Made by a program: the position numbers and the translations under genes. Under the pieces are notes generated by a model that ran no database searches, was not told where the DNA came from, and saw nothing but the letters and a program-made list of their open reading frames with translations. DNA of 64,000 nucleotides from an uncultured Verrucomicrobiota bacterium. GTDB lineage: Bacteria > Verrucomicrobiota > Verrucomicrobiia > Opitutales > Opitutaceae. Below, piece by piece: positions 16,249-24,722 of the stretch (its first letter is position 1; each line of letters starts with the position of its first letter). The stretch is from NCBI GenBank assembly GCA_903876795.1, contig CAIRBK010000082.1, positions 62,001 through 126,000 on the forward strand. Reading direction: 5' to 3'.

Positions 16249-17316
16249 TCAGAACAGCCAAAAACTACGCTTGGGAGTGGGGCGGGGGAGTTCGGGAGTC
16301 TTGGCCTTGGACTCGGCTTTTTCGACATCGGCGAGGCGTTTGCGGGCCAGTTCGGCCGAGGGCGAGTCGGGATAGGCCGTGATGGCTTCGTTGTAGAAAA
16401 CGCGGGCTGCCTTGAAATTGTCGCGCTTGTAGAAATAAAAGTCTCCGATTTTGATTTTGCTGTCGGAAAAGGTCTTGCGCACATCTGCGAGCCCTTTTTC
16501 GACGCCGGGGACGTTGCTGTCGGCCGGGAAGAGAATCAGAAAATCTTGGAAATAGGTGATGGCCTGCTGGGTGGCGCCTTGATCGTAGTAGGGTCCTTGG
16601 ACGAGTGAGGCGTGAGCTTGCGCGAGTTTAAAATAGGCTTCGGGGGCGAGCAGGCTCTTCTGGTAATCGTTGATCATTCGATCTAGCGCGTCGATCGCGA
16701 GGTCAGGCTCACCGAGTTTTTGATGCCCGCGAGCGACGTTCATGAGTGCGAGCGGAGCGTAATCGCTGTAGGGGGCTGTCTCGACGATCACATCGAAATA
16801 GGTAACGCCCTTGGCGCGGCTCTTCAAACCTGGGATCAGGCCGAAATAAAGGGGGCGTTTTCCTTCGAGGAGATCGTTGGCGATGCGGTATTGTTGGCCG
16901 ATGATTTCGTTGAAATGCTGCGAGTTGGGGTATCGACCCACGACATTCTGGAAATTTTCGAAGGCCTTGGCGTATTGCCGACGCGACTGGCGGATGAGGC
17001 CGGCGCGATAAAGGGCCTCCGGGGCGTAGATGGAGTTGGGATACCTCTTGGCGATCTTCTCGTAACGGGACATCGCGGACGACTTCTTGCCGTTCTCCTC
17101 ATCGGCGCGTGCCTTGTTCATCGAATCGAGCGCGTTACGGCCTTCATCCGGCAGTATGCCGGAGAGAGCGCCGCCCTCGACTTTCCAGCCTGTTTGCGGG
17201 GTCCATACCAAATCGGCCCGCAAGGGGGTGGTCGAGACCATCGCCGCGACTAAACCAACAAGTGAAAAGAGGGACAGAATGCGGGCGAATAGTTTGGGCA
17301 TGTCGTAAAGAGTCAC
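16249..17316 (-). CDS. BamD-like outer-membrane assembly TPR protein
   Basis: A 355-residue exported protein (signal segment LFARILSLFSLVGLVAAMV, no obvious lipobox) followed by tandem TPR-like repeats: SAMSRYEKIAKRYPNSIYA, KAFENFQNVVGRYPNSQHF, AITYFQDFLILFPADSNVP and ARVFYNEAITAYPDSPSAE. The YPNS/FP.. ends are characteristic of BamD/YfiO, which helps BamA insert beta-barrel proteins. It is longer than E. coli BamD (~245), with an N-terminal beta-like insert (DLVWTPQTGWKVEGG) and a proline-rich tail. The frame opens with GTG overlapping the fabH stop by four bases; an ATG at 17301 is an alternative start. Downstream lptE supports an envelope role. Confidence 0.7.
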   Translation of the reverse strand: MTLYDMPKLFARILSLFSLVGLVAAMVSTTPLRADLVWTPQTGWKVEGGALSGILPDEGRNALDSMNKARADEENGKKSSAMSRYEKIAKRYPNSIYAPEALYRAGLIRQSRRQYAKAFENFQNVVGRYPNSQHFNEIIGQQYRIANDLLEGKRPLYFGLIPGLKSRAKGVTYFDVIVETAPYSDYAPLALMNVARGHQKLGEPDLAIDALDRMINDYQKSLLAPEAYFKLAQAHASLVQGPYYDQGATQQAITYFQDFLILFPADSNVPGVEKGLADVRKTFSDSKIKIGDFYFYKRDNFKAARVFYNEAITAYPDSPSAELARKRLADVEKAESKAKTPELPRPTPKRSFWLF

Positions 17317-18302
17317 CAGCGAACCAGCGCGGAACCATAGGTCAAGCCCGCCCCGAACGCGACGAAGAGGGTGGTTTCGCCCGGTTTGATGCGGCCGGAG
17401 CTGCGGGCCTCGTCCAGGGCGAGGGGAATGGATGCGGCCGAGGTGTTGCCGTAGCGCTCGAGATTAACAAAGAATCGCTCGGCGGGCAGTTCGAGATAGC
17501 GGGCGATCGCGTCGATGATGCGCAGGTTGGCCTGGTGGGGGATTACACAGCCGATTTGAGCCGGTGTAATCTGGTGCTGGGCGAGGATATCCCGGGCGGC
17601 CTCCTCCATCTCACGCACGGCGATCTTGAATATCTCACGACCCTTCATGCTGACAGTGCGAGGGGTGCGGGCACCCGTCGCGGCCGGATCCGGTGTGTTG
17701 CTGCCTCCATCGGGGATGCAGAGCAAGTGGGTATGGGCTCCCTCAGTATAAAGTTTGGTGCCCAGAATTTGGCCGGTGCCGCGTGTCGGTCCGAGCACCA
17801 CAGCGCCGGCACCGTCACCGAACAGCACGCAGGTGGTGCGATCCTTCCAGTCCAGCACCGACGAAAACTTTTCCGCGCCGATGACGAGCGCATGCCGGTA
17901 ACGACCGGAGCCGAGCATGGCCCACGCGGTATCGAGCGCATAGATAAAGCCCGAGCAGGCGGCGTTGAGATCGAAGCACGCTGCGTGGGTTGGGACGCCC
18001 AGCTGGTGTTGCACGAAGCAGGCGGTCGCCGGCATGGGCAGGTCCGGCGTAACGGTGGCGACGATGATCAGGTCGATATCGGCGGCGGTGACTCCCGCGT
18101 CGGACATGGCCAATCGCGCGGCGGCGGCCGCCATTTGCGAGGTGGTCTCGTTCGGCGCCGCGATATGGCGCTCACGGATGCCGGTGCGGGTAAAAATCCA
18201 CTCGTCGGAGGTGTCCACCAACTTGGAAAGATCGTCGTTGGTGAGGATTTTTTCGGGGGCGTAGGAACCGGTGCCGAGAATGGCTATGGCGGGGGAACCC
18301 AT
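17313..18302 (-). CDS. fabH: Beta-ketoacyl-ACP synthase III
   Basis: A 329-residue enzyme that starts fatty-acid chains by condensing acetyl-CoA with malonyl-ACP. Evidence: SDEWIFTRTGIRERH, the nucleophile cysteine in FDLNAACSGFIYAL, the catalytic His in CVIPHQANLRIIDA, the Asn in LERYGNTSAASIPLAL, and the C-terminal GAGLTYGSALVRW. It lies 56 bases after plsX in the classic rpmF-plsX-fabH order and overlaps the bamD-like gene start by four bases. Confidence 0.96.
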   Translation of the reverse strand: MGSPAIAILGTGSYAPEKILTNDDLSKLVDTSDEWIFTRTGIRERHIAAPNETTSQMAAAAARLAMSDAGVTAADIDLIIVATVTPDLPMPATACFVQHQLGVPTHAACFDLNAACSGFIYALDTAWAMLGSGRYRHALVIGAEKFSSVLDWKDRTTCVLFGDGAGAVVLGPTRGTGQILGTKLYTEGAHTHLLCIPDGGSNTPDPAATGARTPRTVSMKGREIFKIAVREMEEAARDILAQHQITPAQIGCVIPHQANLRIIDAIARYLELPAERFFVNLERYGNTSAASIPLALDEARSSGRIKPGETTLFVAFGAGLTYGSALVRW

Positions 18303-18358
18303 TTTGTGCGAAACGAAAAATACTTCCGGGATGCGTCCACCACCCGGTGGTCGGGCAC

Positions 18359-19447
18359 TCAGGCGGTGGAGCTCTCCCGCGCCAAAGGGGTCGCCGACTG
18401 AGGCGGGCGAATGACGGCGTTGGCCCGTGCGGCATCGGCCGCGATGAGATGAAGCATGTCAGCCTTGATGATCTTGCTGGCGGCGTGGATGGCGTTTTTT
18501 ATGGCTTGGCGATTGCTGGAACCATGAGCCTTAAGCACGTTGCCACGGAGGCCGAGTAGCGGGGCGCCGCCGTAAACCTCGGGGTTCATGCGTTTTTTCA
18601 GCGCCTTGAACGCGCCTCGGGACAGTATCGCCCCGCTCATGCGCAGTGGGTTGGCCTTCAGTTCGGCTTTGAGCGTGTCGGAGAAAAAGTGTGCCAACGA
18701 CTCCCAGCTTTTCAGAAGAAGGTTGCCGACAAAACCGTCGCACACGGCGACTTCGCAGTGGTCGGTGAACACTTGGAAACCCTCGGTCGGTCCCGCGTAA
18801 TTGACGAGATCACCGATGTTTTTGAGGTGTTCATGGGTCGCGCTTATGAGGGCGTTGCCCTTACCTTCCTCGGTGCCGATGGTGAGCAAGCCGACACGAG
18901 GGCGTGACACCCCGAAAACCACTCGGGCGTAGTGGGCACCCAGAATCGCATTGTGCACAAGGTGCTCGGGCTCGGCCTCGGGGTTGGCCCCCGCATCAAT
19001 CAGGATAAAGTGGCCGTTCTTACGGGGAATGATCGCGGCCAGAGCCGGCCGGTCGATGCCGTCAAGCGTGCGCAGTTTGATGGTGCCTCCGGCCATGAGG
19101 GCTCCGGTGTTGCCGCAACTTACAACCGCCGCCGCCTCGCCGGATTTCACCAGGTCAATGGCGCGAAACATCGAGGCATCCTTTTTCCGCTTTAGCGCGG
19201 GAATGGGTTTGTCCTCCATGGTGATGACCTCGGAGGCATGAAAAAGCCCCAACGAGGGATGCTCGACGAGGCCGTGCTTGACGAGCAAGGGCTTAAGCAC
19301 GTCCTCATCACCCACGAGGGTGATGGGGTTGAGCTCGTCGAACTCCGTCAAAGCGAGCTTTACGGCCGCCACCACTTCGGGTGGGCCCAGATCGCCTCCC
19401 ATCGCGTCAACCGCGATGCGCCCGGTTAATCCGGAAGATGAAACCAT
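18359..19447 (-). CDS. plsX: Phosphate acyltransferase PlsX
   Basis: A 362-residue enzyme turning acyl-ACP into acyl-phosphate, the donor for PlsY. Motifs: IAVDAMGGDLGPPEVV near the N-terminus, VVSCGNTGALMAGGT, VLIDAGANPEAEPEHL-type segment (HFILIDAGANPE), GLLTIGTEEGKGN, and CDGFVGNLLLKS. The C-terminal ~25 residues are a non-conserved tail. It follows rpmF by 42 bases and precedes fabH. Confidence 0.96.
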   Translation of the reverse strand: MVSSSGLTGRIAVDAMGGDLGPPEVVAAVKLALTEFDELNPITLVGDEDVLKPLLVKHGLVEHPSLGLFHASEVITMEDKPIPALKRKKDASMFRAIDLVKSGEAAAVVSCGNTGALMAGGTIKLRTLDGIDRPALAAIIPRKNGHFILIDAGANPEAEPEHLVHNAILGAHYARVVFGVSRPRVGLLTIGTEEGKGNALISATHEHLKNIGDLVNYAGPTEGFQVFTDHCEVAVCDGFVGNLLLKSWESLAHFFSDTLKAELKANPLRMSGAILSRGAFKALKKRMNPEVYGGAPLLGLRGNVLKAHGSSNRQAIKNAIHAASKIIKADMLHLIAADAARANAVIRPPQSATPLARESSTA

Positions 19448-19489
19448 CGCGAGGGATGGTGGATGCCCGTTTGATGCGAGACGCGAGGC

Positions 19490-19669
19490 TTAGACCTCGA
19501 CGTTGACCACTTGGCGGCCGCGATAAGTGCCGTTGGTGGGGTTCACGTGATGGGGGCGGAAAGCGGAGCCGTCGGTGGGATCTTTGGCGATTTGAGGAGC
19601 CTTGAAAGCGTTGGCGGCGCGGCGGTTGGCGCTACGGCGTTTGGATTGCTTGCGTTTCGGATTAGCCAT
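19490..19669 (-). CDS. rpmF: 50S ribosomal protein L32
   Basis: A 59-residue basic protein, just under the usual length cut-offs. It begins MANPKRKQSKRRSANRRA, the L32 signature, and ends RGRQVVNVEV. The zinc-binding cysteines of some L32 proteins are absent (cysteine-free type). It is a large-subunit ribosomal protein next to the peptidyl-transferase region. Position immediately upstream of plsX-fabH matches the conserved bacterial rpmF-plsX-fabH operon; the DUF177/yceD gene often found before rpmF is absent here. Confidence 0.95.
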   Translation of the reverse strand: MANPKRKQSKRRSANRRAANAFKAPQIAKDPTDGSAFRPHHVNPTNGTYRGRQVVNVEV

Positions 19670-19735
19670 GGTCGGTGTAGGTTAAAGGGTGGGTGACGTT
19701 CGTGTGACGAGGTCTTTTATTGGTGGTAAAGGTTG

Positions 19736-19765
19736 AACGTAGAGCCCGGCGCTTTCGTGCGTCAA
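19736..19765 (-). promoter_or_regulatory. Possible promoter of the rpmF-plsX-fabH operon
   Basis: On the minus strand TTGACG (complement of 19760-19765) is followed after 18 bases by TACGTT (complement of 19736-19741). The start codon of rpmF is about 65 bases downstream. The surrounding 130-base gap after uppP is AT-richer than the genes, as expected for a promoter. Confidence 0.4.
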
Positions 19766-19801
19766 GTGCCATCTCGGATCCCAGCGTGTTCTTTGGCGGT
19801 T

Positions 19802-20806
19802 TCAGTTCACCAAGAACCAGGCACCGATAACCAGTGCCAGCGCGATTCGATACACCGCAAAAACGCCGAGTCCGTGGCGGGCGAGGTAGTTGACGAGAAA
19901 TTTGACGGCAAGAGCGGCCGATATGGCCGCGACCAGGCTGCCCAGGATCACCGAGGATGTGCCGAAGACTTGGATCATCGCGGGGCCGGCCTTGTAGCCT
20001 TTAAGCAAGGCGGCACCTGTGAGAATGGGCAGGCCGACCAGAAAACTGAATTCGGCCGATCGGGCGGGGGATAGGCCGGCAAAGTAACCGCCGACCATCG
20101 TCACCATCGAACGGCTCATGCCCGGCCATAGGGCGAAGCATTGCATCAGGCCGATGCCGAAGGCCTGGCGGATGGTCAGGTCGGAGGGCTCCAGGCGGGA
20201 GGCGGCGGAGGCGCGCTGTTGTTTGCGCCAGCGTTCGGCGGCCAACATCAGCACCGAGCCGCTCACGAGTGCGGCGACCACGGCTTCGATTGAAAACAGA
20301 TACTCGTCGATAAAATTGCCGGCGGTGAGGCCGAGCAAGACTGCCGGGATGCACGCGACGATGATGTTCCGAAGCAGGCGCAGGCCGGCACTGTTCTGTC
20401 CGATCAGGCCGCGCAGGATGCCCGTGAGTTGTCCCCAGTAGATAAGAACAACCGCCGCGATGGCGCCGGCTTGGATCACCACGGTGTAGGTGTCGGCGGC
20501 GAGTTTAAGGGTGAGCGCCACGCCCTCGGGGTGTTGGGCGGACGGCTTTTTATACCAGAGCGGATCGCCGGCGGCATCCAGCAGTGGTTCCTCTTTTTCC
20601 AGGCCCAGCGCATGGCTGGCGATGATCAGGTGGCCGGTGGATGAGACGGGCAAAAACTCCGTCACGCCCTCGACAATCCCCAGGATGACCGCGTCGCGGG
20701 CGCTGAGCTCGGCGAGCGGTCCGGTGGGCTTGTCGGCCGTGGTTTGCGAGAATGCGGGCAAGGAGAGCCACCAAGCGGTGCCTAGGATTAATAAGAAGCG
20801 GAGCAC
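19802..20806 (-). CDS. uppP: Undecaprenyl-diphosphatase (UppP/BacA)
   Basis: A 334-residue integral membrane enzyme that recycles the lipid carrier of cell-wall synthesis. The catalytic region is GIVEGVTEFLPVSSTGHLIIA (Glu-rich motif 1), and the second is ALWPGMSRSMVTMVGGYFAGL. It is longer than the usual ~270 residues. There are ~38 extra N-terminal residues that look like a cleavable signal (MLRFLLILGTAWWLSLPAFS), and an insert of ~25 residues after the first motif (LLDAAGDPLWYKKPSAQHPE). The extension could change membrane topology. Next gene on this strand is rpmF, 132 bases away. Confidence 0.93.
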   Translation of the reverse strand: MLRFLLILGTAWWLSLPAFSQTTADKPTGPLAELSARDAVILGIVEGVTEFLPVSSTGHLIIASHALGLEKEEPLLDAAGDPLWYKKPSAQHPEGVALTLKLAADTYTVVIQAGAIAAVVLIYWGQLTGILRGLIGQNSAGLRLLRNIIVACIPAVLLGLTAGNFIDEYLFSIEAVVAALVSGSVLMLAAERWRKQQRASAASRLEPSDLTIRQAFGIGLMQCFALWPGMSRSMVTMVGGYFAGLSPARSAEFSFLVGLPILTGAALLKGYKAGPAMIQVFGTSSVILGSLVAAISAALAVKFLVNYLARHGLGVFAVYRIALALVIGAWFLVN

Positions 20807-20886
20807 CCGCGTGTGCTCCCAGAACGCCGGTGTTCTGTCGAGTTTATGCTTCCCTCGCGCCGAGGTTTTTCGCTTCCATCCGCGTC

Positions 20887-21933
20887 ATGCCCGACTTGAT
20901 CGATCTCATCGCCCAAATGCAGGAGCGCCAGAATTTGACTCCCGACAACGTCGAGATCGCCGCCGCCGCCCTGGCTTCACCCGAGGTGCCCGACCAGACC
21001 AAGGTCGCTTTTTTGTCCGCCCTCGGCGACAAGGGCGAGACGCCCGAAGAAATCGCCGCATTCGCCCGGGCGTTTCGTTCACGGGCCATCGACCCGGGAG
21101 TCGAGGCTTGGTCGGCCGACTCGATCGATATCGTCGGCACCGGCGGCGACATGGCTGGCGGATTTAACATATCCAGCATGGTCGTGTTTACCTTGGCCTG
21201 CGCGGGAGTGCCCGTGATGAAGCATGGCAATCGAGGGATCACCTCCAAATGCGGCAGTGCCGATCTTCTGGCCGGGCTGGGGGTTGATCTGGAGGCTCCG
21301 CACGAGAAGGTGCGCGGTGCCTTGGCTGCGCTGGGCTTCGCCTTTTTCTTCGCCCCGGCCTATCACCCTACCTTCAAGCACATCGCGCCAACCCGTAAAC
21401 TCCTCGCTGCCCAGGGGCGCCGCTCGGTTTTCAACATCCTCGGTCCGCTCATCAACCCTGGTCGACCGGCCCATATCCTCCTCGGTGTTTTTTCCGAGCC
21501 CTGGGTGGAAAAACTGGCCGATGTGCTCGACATTCTGGGCACCCGCGCGGGGCTGGCCGCGCATGGCGTCATCGGTCCCGACCGAGGTATTGATGAACTC
21601 ACCACAGCCACCCCGAACCGCGTGCGTGGCATCGGCCGCCTTCGCCAAATCGAGGGTTTTTGGCGGCCCGAAGAGCACGGGTTTTCTCCCGCGCCCTTCG
21701 CCGACCTTGAGGGCGGCGACCTTGCGACCAATCTCGCAATCGTTGAGGCGCTACTCGCCGGACGTGCTCCGACCGGCCTGACTGACACCATCGTCTATAA
21801 CGCCGCGACCGCGCTCTGGATCGTCGGCCGCACGAAGTCGGTCGGCGAAGGCACAGGCTTTGCCCGCGAGCTTTTGCTGGGGGGCGCCGTGAGGGACCGG
21901 ATTGCGGCCACCCGAGAGTTTTTTAAAAAATGA
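20887..21933 (+). CDS. trpD: Anthranilate phosphoribosyltransferase
   Basis: A 348-residue enzyme joining anthranilate and PRPP in tryptophan synthesis. Key motifs: the PRPP loop DIVGTGGDMAGGFNISSMV, KHGNRGITSKCGSADLLAGLG, APAYHPTFKHIAPTRK, and FNILGPLINPGRPAH. Start at ATG 20887 (MPDLIDLIAQ); the open frame extends 45 codons further but crosses the promoter gap of divergent uppP. Its stop overlaps the glmM start (ATGA). No other trp genes are present. Confidence 0.94.
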   Translation: MPDLIDLIAQMQERQNLTPDNVEIAAAALASPEVPDQTKVAFLSALGDKGETPEEIAAFARAFRSRAIDPGVEAWSADSIDIVGTGGDMAGGFNISSMVVFTLACAGVPVMKHGNRGITSKCGSADLLAGLGVDLEAPHEKVRGALAALGFAFFFAPAYHPTFKHIAPTRKLLAAQGRRSVFNILGPLINPGRPAHILLGVFSEPWVEKLADVLDILGTRAGLAAHGVIGPDRGIDELTTATPNRVRGIGRLRQIEGFWRPEEHGFSPAPFADLEGGDLATNLAIVEALLAGRAPTGLTDTIVYNAATALWIVGRTKSVGEGTGFARELLLGGAVRDRIAATREFFKK

Positions 21934-23252
21934 AACGCATCTATTTCGGCACCGACGGGGTGAGGGGCCCCTATGGCGGTCCTGTTGTCAACGAAGCGTT
22001 TGCCGCGCGTCTCGGGCAGGCGGCCGGCCTTTGGGCGGGCGGCCGGGGTCGCGTACTGATCGGCCGCGACACCCGCTCTTCGGGGGATGCGCTGGTCCGG
22101 GCGGTCGCCGCCGGTCTCGCGGCAGCCGGATTGAAACCCGTCTCCCTGGGCGTGCTGCCCACGCCGGCAGTGGCTCGCGCCGTGCGCATGACAGGTGCCG
22201 TCCTCGGGGTCGTCGTCACCGCCTCGCACAATCCGGCGCCGGACAACGGCATCAAGTTTTTCGCGGGAACGGGCATCAAGCTCACCGACGAGGACGAAGT
22301 TCGTATCGAGTCCCTGTTGCCCGACGAGGCGTGTACTCCGCTCGCCGTGGTGCCCGCTCAAGACGGCGTCGCCGACTACATCCTGGCCGCCGGGCGTCTG
22401 CTGCCGGCGGACGCCTTGGCGGATTGGCGCGTCGTGCTGGACACGGCGAACGGCGCCACGGTCGGCACCAGTCCGGTTGTCTTGAGGGCGCTCGGTGCGG
22501 AGGTGGTCGGAATCGGCAATGTCCCCGACGGGCATAACATCAACGCCGGCGTGGGCAGCGAGCACCCCGGGGAACTTGGCGCGCTTGTCGTGGCAGCGGG
22601 AGCACGCATCGGCATCGCCCACGACGGGGATGGCGACCGTTGCGTCCTGTGCGATGAAACCGGGTCGGCGCTAGACGGAGACGAGATCCTCGCGATTTTG
22701 GCACGACATGCCCTCGGTCGTAGCCAGCTCGCGTCCGCCACGCTGGTGGTCACGGTCCAGAGCAATCTGGGAGTGGATGCCGCCATTGCCGCAGCAGGTG
22801 GGCGTGTGGTTCGGACCCCCGTGGGCGACCGTTATGTGATCGAGCGCATGCTCGCCGAGGGCGCCACGCTCGGAGGGGAGTCCAGCGGGCATATCATCTG
22901 TTCGGATACATCGCCGACGGGCGACGGGCTGGTAGCCGCGCTCAAGGTCATCGAGGTCATGCTGGCCGAGGGGCGTCCGCTTTCGGAGCTGAGGCGGGTT
23001 TTGAGGAAATTCCCCCAAGGCACCCGCAACCTCAAGGTTAGAGAGAAACGCGACCTCCCGGGCTGCGCCACGCTTTCCGAGGCCATAGCCGCCCTGGAGG
23101 CAGATTTGGGAGCCCATGGCCGGGTGCTGGTGAGGTTTTCCGGCACCGAGGCCAAACTGCGACTGTTGGTGGAGGGGCCGGACGACGACATCGTATCCGC
23201 CGGGCTTGAACGGCTCGTTCGGGCGGCGGCGGTTGATTTGGAGCTTCTCTGA
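21930..23252 (+). CDS. glmM: Phosphoglucosamine mutase
   Basis: A 440-residue phosphohexomutase. FGTDGVRG opens the protein, the phosphorylated serine is S99 in VVTASHNPAPDNGIKFF, the metal loop is AHDGDGDRC, the sugar-binding loop is GGESSGHIICSD, and the C-terminal phosphate site is VRFSGTEAKLRLLVEG. The TASHNP(x)4NGIKFF wording separates GlmM from PGM/PMM. It supplies glucosamine-1-phosphate for UDP-GlcNAc, hence peptidoglycan and LPS. It overlaps trpD by four bases. Confidence 0.95.
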   Translation: MKRIYFGTDGVRGPYGGPVVNEAFAARLGQAAGLWAGGRGRVLIGRDTRSSGDALVRAVAAGLAAAGLKPVSLGVLPTPAVARAVRMTGAVLGVVVTASHNPAPDNGIKFFAGTGIKLTDEDEVRIESLLPDEACTPLAVVPAQDGVADYILAAGRLLPADALADWRVVLDTANGATVGTSPVVLRALGAEVVGIGNVPDGHNINAGVGSEHPGELGALVVAAGARIGIAHDGDGDRCVLCDETGSALDGDEILAILARHALGRSQLASATLVVTVQSNLGVDAAIAAAGGRVVRTPVGDRYVIERMLAEGATLGGESSGHIICSDTSPTGDGLVAALKVIEVMLAEGRPLSELRRVLRKFPQGTRNLKVREKRDLPGCATLSEAIAALEADLGAHGRVLVRFSGTEAKLRLLVEGPDDDIVSAGLERLVRAAAVDLELL

Positions 23253-23297
23253 TCGGTCAATCTAGCGTTGACCGCCCGGGTTGGCATGGGTTCGTTC

Positions 23298-24701
23298 ATG
23301 ACATCCCCTATGCCTGAAGTCCCCGTCTCCTCGCTTGACCCCCGTGTCCAGAAACAGATCGAAAACTCCCAGATCGCGCTTCAGCGCGGTCAACTTGACT
23401 ACGTTCTGGACGTCACGACCCAGGTTTTGAAAAACGCCCCCGGCTGCCTGCCGGTCCGCCGCCTGCAGCGCGTTGCGCAGCTTCGTCAGATCGCCGGCAA
23501 AACCAAGCTTTTCGCCAAGGCGTTCGGCTCTGTTACCCAGGCCGGATTCCTTTTCGGAGGCGGCAAGAAAGAGCCTTCCAAACTGCTCGAAGCGGCTGAG
23601 AAGATGCTATCCAGCGACCCGACCAGCGTGCCAGCCCTCAAGATGCTCGCCGATGCCGCGCACGGCTTGGACTTGCCCGAGACGGTCGCTTTCGCCTGGG
23701 AGGCGATCCATGAGCTCCACCCCGCTGATCGGGAGGCTCTGCTTAACTTGGGCGAGGCTTATCTCGCCGCCAAGCGTCCCAAGGATGCCCTTCGTGCCGC
23801 CGATGAGTTGCTCAAGCTCAAGCCCCAGGACGGCGACGGGCTCGCGTTGATGCGCAAAGCCGCCGTGGCCCAGACCACCGACAAGGGCAATTGGGAGGAA
23901 AAAGGCTCTTTCCGCGACAAGCTCAAGGACGAGGCTCAGGCGGTCATGTTGGAGCAGGCCTCCAAAGTCGTCACGTCCGAGGAGATGACCCAGAAGTTGA
24001 TCGACGAGGCCCTCGAGCGCCTCAAGGCCCAGCCCGACAACTTAAACCACTACCGCAGCATCGTGGACGGCTACAAAAAGCTTAACAAACTCGAGCAAGC
24101 CGTGGAGTACATCCGCAAGGCCCGCAGCCTGCCTGCCGGTGCGGCCGATACCACCTTGGCCAAGCAGGAGAGCGACCTACAGACGGCGATTCTTGAGCGT
24201 CGCATCCAGGAAATCGAGGCGCAGGTCGCGCTTTCGCCCGGCGACGCAGCCCTGGTCGAATCCCTCGCCAAGGCCCGGCGCGAATTTGCCGAAATCCAGC
24301 TCGCCGAGGCCAAGTCATTTGTGGAGCGCTATCCCAACGACTACGGCGCCCGGTTCACTCTGGCCAATCTTCATTACGCGGCCGGTGATTTTCAGAACGC
24401 CATCGCCAACTATCAGCAGGCGCAGAAGAACCCCAAGGTTCGCATCCAGGCCATCACCGGCATGGGCAAGGCCCTCAAGGCGAGAAAGATGTTCGACCTC
24501 GCGGTTGCTCAATTCCAGACCGCCAAAGGCGAGCTTCAAGTCATGGACGACCTGAAAAAGGACGTCATCTACGAGTTGGCGAGTTGCTTTGAGAGCATGG
24601 GGAAAAAGAACGAGGCTATCGCTGAGTTTAAGATCATTTACAGCGAGGACATCGGCTTCCGTGACGTGGCCGACAAGATCAACGCCTTTTATTCGAGCTG
24701 A
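23298..24701 (+). CDS. TPR-repeat protein of unknown role
   Basis: A 467-residue soluble protein with no signal peptide or membrane segment. The N-terminal part (RVQKQIENSQIALQRGQLDY) and the centre and C-terminus contain TPR-like helical hairpins, for example REALLNLGEAYLAAKRPKDA, LNHYRSIVDGYKKLNKLEQ and YGARFTLANLHYAAGDFQNA. A glycine-rich stretch near residue 85 (GFLFGGGKK) and a charged central helix (residues ~200-310) separate the repeats. The start is uncertain: ATGs at 23268, 23286 and 23298 are all possible. TPR proteins are scaffolds; no partner is suggested by context except co-direction with trpD-glmM. Confidence 0.75.
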   Translation: MTSPMPEVPVSSLDPRVQKQIENSQIALQRGQLDYVLDVTTQVLKNAPGCLPVRRLQRVAQLRQIAGKTKLFAKAFGSVTQAGFLFGGGKKEPSKLLEAAEKMLSSDPTSVPALKMLADAAHGLDLPETVAFAWEAIHELHPADREALLNLGEAYLAAKRPKDALRAADELLKLKPQDGDGLALMRKAAVAQTTDKGNWEEKGSFRDKLKDEAQAVMLEQASKVVTSEEMTQKLIDEALERLKAQPDNLNHYRSIVDGYKKLNKLEQAVEYIRKARSLPAGAADTTLAKQESDLQTAILERRIQEIEAQVALSPGDAALVESLAKARREFAEIQLAEAKSFVERYPNDYGARFTLANLHYAAGDFQNAIANYQQAQKNPKVRIQAITGMGKALKARKMFDLAVAQFQTAKGELQVMDDLKKDVIYELASCFESMGKKNEAIAEFKIIYSEDIGFRDVADKINAFYSS

Positions 24702-24722
24702 GTTCTTCCGACGTTGGCAGGT

